Source: Competibacter_A sp037045685
GTDB taxonomy: Bacteria > Pseudomonadota > Gammaproteobacteria > Competibacterales > Competibacteraceae
DNA length: 64,000 nucleotides
NCBI GenBank assembly: GCA_037045685.1
Contig: JBAOII010000036.1
Location: forward strand, 95,994 to 159,993
Direction of reading: 5' to 3'
In this document: positions 58,084-64,000 of the stretch, piece by piece
How positions within the stretch are numbered: the stretch's first letter is position 1
How the letters are laid out: each line of letters opens with the position of its first letter
Notes under the pieces: model-generated
Databases searched by the model: none
What the model saw: the letters and a program-made list of their open reading frames with translations, nothing else
Told to the model about the DNA's origin: nothing
Program-made: the position numbers and the translations under genes

Positions 58084-58689
58084 ATGAAAAAGCAACATGC
58101 TCTAATAATCTCCATGCTGGGTTGCGCGCTGACGGTCCCGGCCTGGGCGGCGGAAGCGCCGAAACCGGCGGAAGCGCCGAAACCGGCGGTTGAAGCGCCG
58201 GCGGTCGCGAAGGCTGGCGAGGAACTCAAGGCGGTGCTGAAGCAGCACCATGACGCCATGAACAAGCAGGATCTCAAGGCGCTGCTGGCGCTGTACGCCG
58301 ACGGCCCCAACGTGGCGTTGATGGGCACCGGCCCCGGCGAGTTCTGGAAGGGCAAGGCGGCGGTCGAAGACACCTACAAACATTACTTCGAGACCTTCAA
58401 GGCCGGCTCGCTGAGCCACCAGTGTCCGGAAGTCGCCGGGGCCGAGGAAGGAAACGGCGCTTGGCTGATGGCTTCCTGCGTCATGAAGGATACCGACCCG
58501 GCCGGCCAGCCGCGCGAGTTCGATCTGAACGTCTCGGCGGTGCTGAAGAAGGAAAAAGACGGTTGGCGGTTCCAGGCCCTGCACTTCTCCAACCTGGTCG
58601 AGGAAGAGGGTCCTCCGTCGGAGGAAGAAGCGGCGCCGGCGGGGGCTCCCGCTCCAAAACCCGAAACCGCGCCGAAGAAAGCGCAGTGA
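58084..58689 (+). CDS. Secreted NTF2-like (SnoaL/DUF4440-type) protein
   Basis: 201 residues. Signal peptide (MLGCALTVPAWA), then a repeat of EAPKPA units (residues 24-38) as a flexible linker, then the NTF2-like cone: LKAVLKQHHDAMNKQDLKAL, LYADGPNVALMGTGPGEFWK, VSAVLKKEKDGWRFQALHFS. The C-terminus is Glu/Pro/Ala-rich. Without recognisable catalytic residues; ligand unknown. The gene 13 bp downstream encodes the Gly-rich protein, so the two may be cotranscribed. Confidence 0.8.
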   Translation: MKKQHALIISMLGCALTVPAWAAEAPKPAEAPKPAVEAPAVAKAGEELKAVLKQHHDAMNKQDLKALLALYADGPNVALMGTGPGEFWKGKAAVEDTYKHYFETFKAGSLSHQCPEVAGAEEGNGAWLMASCVMKDTDPAGQPREFDLNVSAVLKKEKDGWRFQALHFSNLVEEEGPPSEEEAAPAGAPAPKPETAPKKAQ

Positions 58690-58702
58690 GCGGAGAACGG
58701 CC

Positions 58703-59083
58703 ATGACCGATCAACACGAGATAGCAGATTCCGAACGGTCCGATCCACCGGTTGCCGACGAGTGCCGGCGGACGTTTCTACGCGGTCTGGGCAAGTGGTC
58801 GCAGGCGGTGATCGGCGGCGTGCTGCTGGGCGGCGCCTTGACCGAATCCAGTCCCGCCCATGCCTGGGCCGCCGCTCGCGGCTATCGCGGCTCCGCCGCC
58901 GTCGGTCCGCGCGGCGGTTGGGTCAATCGCTACGGCGGTGGCGGCGGCGGCTATTACCGGGGCGGCGGCGGCGCCTGGGTCAACGGCGGCGGCGGCTATT
59001 ACCGGGGCGGCGGCTCTTGGATCAACGGCGGCGGCGGCGGTTGGATCAATCGCTACGGCGGCGGCTCTTGGATCAACCGCTAA
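58703..59083 (+). CDS. Tat-signal glycine-rich repeat protein with five W-[VI]-N motifs
   Basis: 126 residues. ECRRTFLRGLGKWSQAVIGG followed by a hydrophobic stretch and SPAHAWA looks like a twin-arginine signal. The mature part is almost wholly repeats: GGGGGYYRGGGGAWVNGGGG and relatives. Trp occurs as W-V-N or W-I-N five times (GWVNRYGG, AWVNGGGG, SWINGGGG, GWINRYGG, SWINR), alternating with YYRGGG. W-x-N three-residue motifs are known cyclophane sites for some radical-SAM peptide maturases, and Gly-rich repeats with an exported leader recall GrrA-type substrates. No maturase gene is nearby, so a plain structural Gly-rich protein is the alternative. Confidence 0.7.
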   Translation: MTDQHEIADSERSDPPVADECRRTFLRGLGKWSQAVIGGVLLGGALTESSPAHAWAAARGYRGSAAVGPRGGWVNRYGGGGGGYYRGGGGAWVNGGGGYYRGGGSWINGGGGGWINRYGGGSWINR

Positions 59084-59178
59084 GGTATCCGTATCGTTCC
59101 GCACCGGGCCACGCGGCCTTCCTTCTGATCGGCCGCGTGGCCCGAGCCGTTTGACGGCGATGATCGAGAACGAACCAA

Positions 59179-59541
59179 ATGACGATAGCATTGCGGCAGA
59201 TAGCGGACCGCGTGTATCTGGTTACCGTCAGCGGACTGCTGACTTGGGCCGAATTTCAGGCTTCTCAGGTTCGCTCCGAGACCGAGAATATCTTCGCGAC
59301 CGGCAAACTGAAGGCGCTGGTCCAGTTGGACGATTTCGCCGGCTGGGAACCCGGCGAGCAGTGGGGCGACGTCGGTTTTTTCTTCAGGCATGATCGGGAT
59401 GTCGAAAAAATCGCGGTCGTGGGCGACCCGCGCTGGCGGGACGAAGCACTCCTGTTCCTGTTCGCCGATTCCCGGCACGCCGAAGTCCGTTTCTTTCCCG
59501 AGGCCGACCTGGAGCTGGCGCGCGCCTGGTTGATGGGCTGA
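59179..59541 (+). CDS. SpoIIAA-like (STAS-related) domain protein
   Basis: 120 residues. VYLVTVSGLLTWAEFQASQV, LKALVQLDDFAGWEPGEQWG, FRHDRDVEKIAVVGDPRWRD and FFPEADLELARAWL follow the SpoIIAA-like family layout (PF11964 type), a single alpha/beta domain found in many proteobacteria. Function unknown. It stands 95 bp after the Gly-rich gene and converges with the ThrE pair. Confidence 0.82.
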   Translation: MTIALRQIADRVYLVTVSGLLTWAEFQASQVRSETENIFATGKLKALVQLDDFAGWEPGEQWGDVGFFFRHDRDVEKIAVVGDPRWRDEALLFLFADSRHAEVRFFPEADLELARAWLMG

Positions 59542-59573
59542 AAGCCGCGCGCCTCGCTCGATTCCAGATCCCG

Positions 59574-60056
59574 TCAGTCCCCGCGCCGGAGCGCGCTCCA
59601 CAGCAGGCCCGGCAGCGCGATGCCAAAACTCAGAAACAAAACGGTCAACACGGCCTTGATGCCGTTGTCGAACGCCCCCAGCAACAGTTCGGCGCCGCGC
59701 TCCGGTTGGGACGATTCCGCCACCATCACGATGCCCATCACGGCCTTGTAGGCGTAGCTGCCCGGCACCAGCGGAATCGCCGGGCCGACGGCGAACAGCG
59801 TCCCGCTCACGCCGTAGCGCCGGGCCAGGATCGCGGCCAGCACGCCGATCAGCAGGGCCGCGCCCAAGGTAGCCGAGACCATCCCCATGCCGCCGCCGAT
59901 CAGCGCGGTGCGCAGCGCGTAGCCGAACGCGCCGATCAGCGCGCAATAGGGCAGGGCGTACTTCGGCACGTTGAACAGCACGGAAAATCCCAAGGTCGCC
60001 ACCGCCGCCCAGCAACCTTTTTGGACCAGCGAGACCGCCAGTTCGACGCCGCTCAT
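59574..60056 (-). CDS. Threonine/serine exporter, C-terminal subunit (ThrE_2/DUF3815)
   Basis: 160 residues, about five membrane helices (VATLGFSVLFNVPKYALPYC, GPAIPLVPGSYAYKAVMGIV). Its ATG overlaps the stop of the N-terminal-domain gene (ATGA). In Corynebacterium ThrE both halves are one chain; many bacteria split them as here. Exports threonine and serine, or dipeptides, by proton antiport in characterised members. Confidence 0.88.
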   Translation of the reverse strand: MSGVELAVSLVQKGCWAAVATLGFSVLFNVPKYALPYCALIGAFGYALRTALIGGGMGMVSATLGAALLIGVLAAILARRYGVSGTLFAVGPAIPLVPGSYAYKAVMGIVMVAESSQPERGAELLLGAFDNGIKAVLTVLFLSFGIALPGLLWSALRRGD

Positions 60057-60853
60057 AGCCGCACCTGGAGCAGCCGGAGCACCGAGCCCAGACCGAGCGC
60101 AATCCCGAGAAACACCACCAAACTGGTGGTGGCGCGGGCCAGACCGGCGGAAATGTGGCCGCGCAGGATATCGACGCTGGCGTTGATCAGCGGCACCCCC
60201 GGCACCAGCAGCAGGACCGCCGCCGTCAGCGCGCTTTGCGGGGTCTGGCTGAGCCAGAGCGCGTTGCCGGCCAGCAGGCTGGCCACCAGCGCGGTGATCA
60301 GGACCACCAGGAAGTAATTGACGTGCCGTCGATTCAGCCAAATCCGCACCCCGGCGGCGCTGGCGGCGGCCGCGCCGGTGACCGCCAGCGCCGCCCAGTC
60401 GCCGCCGAACAGCCGGCAAAACGCCGCGCAGGCCAAGCCGGTCGCCGCCACGATCACGCCGCGCGAGTAGTGGTGCGGCAGCGCCGCGATCCGATCCAGA
60501 TCCAGCGCCAGTTGTGCGGGCGTCACCCGCCCCTGCTGGAACTGGCCCAGCAGTTGCTCCACCTCGCTGAGGATGTTCATGTTGACGCCCACGATGGGCA
60601 CTCGGGCCACCCGAGTATGGTGGGCGTCCTGGCGGGTGGCGGTGAGCAGGATGGTTTTCGACATCACCACGGCATCGATCCGGTCGATGCCCAAGCCCGG
60701 TTCCATCTGTTCCAAGCTCGCCTCCACGCGGCCGGCGTCGGCGCCGTGCTGGAGCAACAGGCTGCCCGCTTGCACCAGCAGATCGACCATCCTGGAGAGC
60801 GATGCCGGTTCGGGGACGGCGACAATAGGGGTGTTAGGGTCGTGAAATGGCAT
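60053..60853 (-). CDS. Threonine/serine exporter, N-terminal subunit (ThrE/DUF1212)
   Basis: 266 residues. A cytoplasmic hydrolase-like domain first (LLVQAGSLLLQHGADAGRVE, LGIDRIDAVVMSKTILLT), then five helices with LLLVPGVPLINASVDILRGH, the family signature. Coupled to the C-terminal subunit. MPFHDPNTPIVAVPEPASLS precedes the conserved region and has no signal character. Confidence 0.9.
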   Translation of the reverse strand: MPFHDPNTPIVAVPEPASLSRMVDLLVQAGSLLLQHGADAGRVEASLEQMEPGLGIDRIDAVVMSKTILLTATRQDAHHTRVARVPIVGVNMNILSEVEQLLGQFQQGRVTPAQLALDLDRIAALPHHYSRGVIVAATGLACAAFCRLFGGDWAALAVTGAAAASAAGVRIWLNRRHVNYFLVVLITALVASLLAGNALWLSQTPQSALTAAVLLLVPGVPLINASVDILRGHISAGLARATTSLVVFLGIALGLGSVLRLLQVRL

Positions 60854-60882
60854 GGATATCGGCGACGTCGGCTCGCGCTACG

Positions 60883-61725
60883 CTACCAGCGGAAAGTGGC
60901 GCCCAGCGCGGGACCGGCCATGCGCAAATCCTCGACGATTTCGTCGCCGTCCGTCGAGTAATAGAGGTTGCGGTACGCGAGCACGACGTCACCCCAGTCG
61001 AAGCGATAGCCGATCCCGGTCCAGCCCTGCCAGGTCCAGTTGGAGTAGTTGCCCGCGCCGATGTCGAGGTAGTACGGCAGAAACCAGTCACCGCTGTCGC
61101 CGAGCCGGACCTCGCCGCGCACGCCGACGATCCCGTCCCACACGTTGATCCGGTCGGAATTGTCGCCCGAGCGTCCGAGCGCGCCTTCCGGTCCAGAGAA
61201 GCTCAAATCGGTCGATGTCTCCAAACCCAGATAGCGCACGCCGCCGAACACGTCCAGCGTCCCGGTGGAACTCCGCGCCACGGTGTAACTACCGATCCCT
61301 TCCCAGATCAACGCCTGAAGATCCACGTTCAGATTGACGTCGATGGGCAGCGACAGGCTGCCTCTTGGCCCCCGCACGGTTTTGATCTTCCCTTGCTGGT
61401 CGCTAAAGTCGTTGTAGATCAGGTCCATCGCCAGCGCCCAGTCACCTTTACGCGCCTCGAAAGTGCCCATCAGAGCGAACTCCAAATCGCTGAGATAGCT
61501 GTCCGGCTTGACCTCGACATCCACGGTTTTGCCTCCCCCCAAGGAGGTCGAATACTGGAGCGTCTGGCGGATGTTCGGGAACCAGGCATACGGCGTGAGA
61601 CTGTAATGCCATTGCCCGCCATACATGTTCACCCCGGCACCGGCGGCCGGGCCGCCCGAGGCCAAGAGGCCGGCACCGCCGATGGTCGCCCACAGTCCGG
61701 CCTGCAATAGTTTTTTTCGGATCAT
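60883..61725 (-). CDS. Outer-membrane beta-barrel protein
   Basis: 280 residues. Signal peptide (GLLASGGPAAGAG). Alternating-residue strands with aromatic belts (YSLTPYAWFPNIRQTLQYST, YYLDIGAGNYSNWTWQGWTG), and a final strand ending in aromatic residues (LGATFRW), the BAM-recognised terminal signature. Resembles the 'outer membrane protein' family with SDLEFALMGTFEARKGDWAL. No transport specificity inferable. Upstream 290 bp (61726-62014) shows nothing recognisable apart from its probable promoter. Confidence 0.82.
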   Translation of the reverse strand: MIRKKLLQAGLWATIGGAGLLASGGPAAGAGVNMYGGQWHYSLTPYAWFPNIRQTLQYSTSLGGGKTVDVEVKPDSYLSDLEFALMGTFEARKGDWALAMDLIYNDFSDQQGKIKTVRGPRGSLSLPIDVNLNVDLQALIWEGIGSYTVARSSTGTLDVFGGVRYLGLETSTDLSFSGPEGALGRSGDNSDRINVWDGIVGVRGEVRLGDSGDWFLPYYLDIGAGNYSNWTWQGWTGIGYRFDWGDVVLAYRNLYYSTDGDEIVEDLRMAGPALGATFRW

Positions 61726-62014
61726 CGTATCCCTCTCGGGGTTTGGTCCAAGGGCTGACTCTCCAGCTAAAGCCTGCCCCAGACGGTGGTTTACGAGCTA
61801 TTTCTTGAGCTTCTGCAAGGCTTGGGCGCGACCGACCGATCTCTGTTCCTTTTCCCGCTACGGATCAAAGCCATTTGCAGGGGCTGGAAATCGCGTGTTG
61901 ACCGACGCGCCAGGCGCCTCAATCGCATGGGTATCGCGTTGATTTTCGTCGGCGATTTTCGGTCGGTTTCGCGGGCTGCTCTTGCGGGCAGCCCGCGCGG
62001 TTCACGATCGAAAG

Positions 62015-63439
62015 TTACTCCACGGCCTTGACTTGCGGAATCTTCCATGAGCCATCAAGGATTGAGGGATCTTTCTCCTTCGGCCAATAGAGCCGCATCA
62101 TGAGGATGAACTTGTCCTTCGGGGCTGGGAGCCAGTTCGATTCCTTGTCGGGGCCAGGGGTTTCGTTCTGGATGTAGAGATCCACCGAACCATCGGCGTT
62201 GGTCTTGAGGTTTTGCCGGGCGCTGATACTGTAGCGGTTGAGGGGGTTGGAGACGAAGAAATAGTCCTTGTCGTACATCGTGAGCGACCAGAACCCGTTC
62301 GCCGGCGGCAGTTCGCCTTTGTTGAAGTGCATCACGTATTTCTTCTCACCGGTATAGGAGCCGATCACGGATGGCCCTTCCGATGTGGGATAGACGGCGT
62401 CATGCGGACGATTTGCTCCCAACCCGATAGCGGTGATCAGGGCGCGCTGAAGGTAGTTCACACCGTAGTTGCCGGTTTTGGTGGTGAACAGCCAGCCGTT
62501 CTCCAATCTCATGTCGCCCTCGATGATGCCTTCCTTCAGCCAAAGCATGATCTTGTCATTGGCCATCTTGGGCACGAGGGAGAACGCTTCGCGGGCCACC
62601 GGGGCGAGTTTGCTGCGGTCGAACGGCTGACCGGGCACGATCCCGATCTTGGCCATCTTTTCCAGGATGGGCTTGTCTGCGGCGGTGGGCGGATTGTTCG
62701 CCAGCAGTTTGGCCAGCAAATCGAAATATTCGTTGGCGTTGAGTGCGTTCACCTGATCCCGCACGGCGGTTTTCATGTCGATGGACCGATCGACCTTGCC
62801 GGGCGGCGGGGTGTAAGGTTTGCCGTAGGCGCTGAGCGGGACGAGCGAAATCTCATCCTGCAGCTTGTGGACGGCCGCGTAATCTTCCGGCGTGCCCGTG
62901 CAGTAGATGCGACCCAGTAGCCAGACCAGAGCGGTGGGCGATTTGTACTCCTTTACGCCCTCCGGTAACATCCCTTTCCAGCCGGGTCCAGTAATCGCGT
63001 AGGTCTGCGGGCCGGTGCCGGTCGTGCGTTTGCCCGGTACCTGGAACACTTCCGTCCAGCCGTCGAGCATGGGGAACAGATAATAACGGTCCTGGGCATC
63101 CGGCAGGCTTAACACCCACGGTTCCTGGCTCACGTCCAGCCAGGCGGTGGTGTAGAGCGTGTCGGCGTTCGGGGCGGTCACGTCGCGAAACGCGGCGCTC
63201 GGATACTCCCGCATCCGGACAAATTGCCCCATGGGGGCGCGCGTGCCTTCCGGCTTCTCGACATTGGTCATCACGCGCCGGGTCATTTCCATTGTGACCA
63301 GCGGATAACCATAAATGTAGGCTTCAACGCCCAATGGCACGGCTTCAAAGGCATTCTCTCTGGCTTGACCGCTGGAAACGAACAAGGTAGCCGCCATCAG
63401 GCCGACGGCCAATACCGAATTGAACAGGATTGGCTTCAT
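62015..63439 (-). CDS. DUF1254/DUF1214 secreted protein
   Basis: 474 residues from ATG 63439; six codons upstream another ATG is in frame. Signal peptide (VLAVGLMAATLFVSSGQA). N-terminal DUF1254 with GVEAYIYGYPLVTMEMTRRV, and VTAPNADTLYTTAWLDVSQE; C-terminal DUF1214 with ANGFWSLTMYDKDYFFVSNP and SVDLYIQNETPGPDKESNWL. Paired domains of this type are common in soil and marine proteobacteria; function unknown. It lies 77 bp after the sulfatase fragment on the same strand. Confidence 0.93.
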   Translation of the reverse strand: MKPILFNSVLAVGLMAATLFVSSGQARENAFEAVPLGVEAYIYGYPLVTMEMTRRVMTNVEKPEGTRAPMGQFVRMREYPSAAFRDVTAPNADTLYTTAWLDVSQEPWVLSLPDAQDRYYLFPMLDGWTEVFQVPGKRTTGTGPQTYAITGPGWKGMLPEGVKEYKSPTALVWLLGRIYCTGTPEDYAAVHKLQDEISLVPLSAYGKPYTPPPGKVDRSIDMKTAVRDQVNALNANEYFDLLAKLLANNPPTAADKPILEKMAKIGIVPGQPFDRSKLAPVAREAFSLVPKMANDKIMLWLKEGIIEGDMRLENGWLFTTKTGNYGVNYLQRALITAIGLGANRPHDAVYPTSEGPSVIGSYTGEKKYVMHFNKGELPPANGFWSLTMYDKDYFFVSNPLNRYSISARQNLKTNADGSVDLYIQNETPGPDKESNWLPAPKDKFILMMRLYWPKEKDPSILDGSWKIPQVKAVE

Positions 63440-63534
63440 CGTTTCTTTTCCTCTCATTTGCCTCGTAATGCTTGATTGATCGAGTCGCGGGCCGTTCCTT
63501 ACCCGAGCGGCCCGCGCGGTTCACAAGGAAGAAC

Positions 63535-63905
63535 TTACTTCCCGTCGGCGGCTTTCGCCATTTCTTCTTCGAGCTTCTTGATGTCCTCCTCTGTCAGTTT
63601 CGGACGGTCCACCTTGATCGTCAGCTTGTTCAGCTTGTTCAGCTTGGCGGTCAGGGGGAACGGTGGCTGGTAGTCGGCGTCGTTCGCGCCGGTCAGCGTA
63701 TCGGAGCCGATATCGAAGGACTCGTCCCATTGCAGGATCATCGGCAGCGTGCGCTTCATCTCCTGGGTGGCGACGACCTTGCCGTCCACTTTCAGCGTAC
63801 CCGTGCCGGGCCGACGCCGCTGAAGTTGTTAAAGGCCAGCGTGCCGGCGCCCAGGCCGTCGTACTTGAAGTCAAACTCAAGGGTATGCTTGCCGGGCGTG
63901 TGCCG
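63535..63905 (-). pseudogene. Arylsulfatase, C-terminal fragment (frameshifted, 5' part missing)
   Basis: The end of an arylsulfatase: HTPGKHTLEFDFKYDGLGAG, then after a shift near 63812 GTGTLKVDGKVVATQEM, RTLPMILQWDESFDIGSDTL and KLTIKVDRPKLTEEDIKKLE. The formylglycine and metal-site domain is absent, because sequence upstream of about 63905 is unrelated and soon becomes a dispersed repeat. So the gene is truncated within the window rather than simply running off its edge. Confidence 0.65.
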
Positions 63906-63965
63906 GGGAACTCGGTATCACTAATTTGGTGCCTGGACAAAAACCCATTTTGTAGCGTAAGCGTT

Positions 63966-64000
63966 CAGACCCCCTCCCCCTAACCCCCTCCCGCAAGGGA
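63966..64000. repeat. Dispersed palindromic G/C-run repeat (copy 6, cut by window edge)
   Basis: CAGACCCCCTCCCCCTAACC then CCCTCCCGCAAGGGA, the same C-run side as the copy at 39551-39592; its G-run partner would lie beyond the window. Confidence 0.55.

Overview
The window is GC-rich (roughly 60-65 % by eye) bacterial DNA. Gene content points to a gammaproteobacterium of environmental or activated-sludge type: several chemotaxis receptors with a CheB/CheD-linked cluster, a PHB-depolymerase-type esterase, an RND efflux operon, three HupE/UreJ proteins, DUF1254 and arylsulfatase-like genes, and a cobalamin riboswitch upstream of bluB. A Competibacter/Plasticicumulans-like lineage would fit, but no rRNA or other decisive marker is present, so this is only a lean.

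Layout. 0-10.7 kb: chemotaxis block with the cheD tail, cheB, a soluble receptor-like protein, an Aer-type receptor, a secreted esterase, a Cache receptor, a secreted beta-helix protein and a second membrane receptor. 10.9-15.1 kb: a LysR regulator divergent from two pirins and two HupE/UreJ genes. 15.1-21 kb (minus strand): DUF4331 - TPR - HupE/UreJ - truncated haemoglobin, then an ECF sigma factor with a ChrR-type cupin anti-sigma. 21.2-28.8 kb: an accessory zone with a VapBC-like pair, DUF3455, a complete IS5-family element inserted exactly at the stop codon of a polymorphic-toxin-like gene (RNase A-like C-terminus), a histone-deacetylase gene remnant, secreted proteins and an IS110-family remnant. 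29-35.3 kb: a BvgS-like hybrid kinase, a zinc alcohol dehydrogenase and NnrU. 35.6-41.9 kb: a His-tailed DMT transporter, then an NrtR-like regulator divergent from a J-domain/pseudokinase - vWA - PurA-paralogue operon, followed by riboswitch and bluB. 42-47.2 kb: a minus-strand island of seven poorly known proteins (papain-like, caspase-like, two alpha/beta hydrolases, M23-like, two secreted). 47.4-50.9 kb: mmuM, GST and DUF1269. 51-57.9 kb: MFP-RND-OMF efflux operon and a DUF3313 lipoprotein. 58-64 kb: an NTF2-like protein, a Tat-signal Gly-rich repeat protein with five W-[VI]-N motifs, a STAS-like protein, a split ThrE exporter, an OMP, DUF1254 and an arylsulfatase tail.

The most novel items are: (1) the NrtR-like / J-domain-pseudokinase / vWA / PurA-paralogue operon with paired palindromes in its promoter; (2) two copies, 8.8 kb apart, of a roughly 140-nt element ending in an intrinsic terminator and containing a covarying stem, a candidate small-RNA family; (3) the orphan RNase A-like toxin; (4) the seven-gene hydrolase/protease island; (5) the W-x-N glycine-rich protein.

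Caveat: at least fifteen genes need single-base indels to read through, mostly at 8-21 kb and 51-58 kb, often in short G or C runs. This pattern looks more like local sequence error than wholesale gene decay. Frameshifted genes are annotated over their reconstructed full extent.
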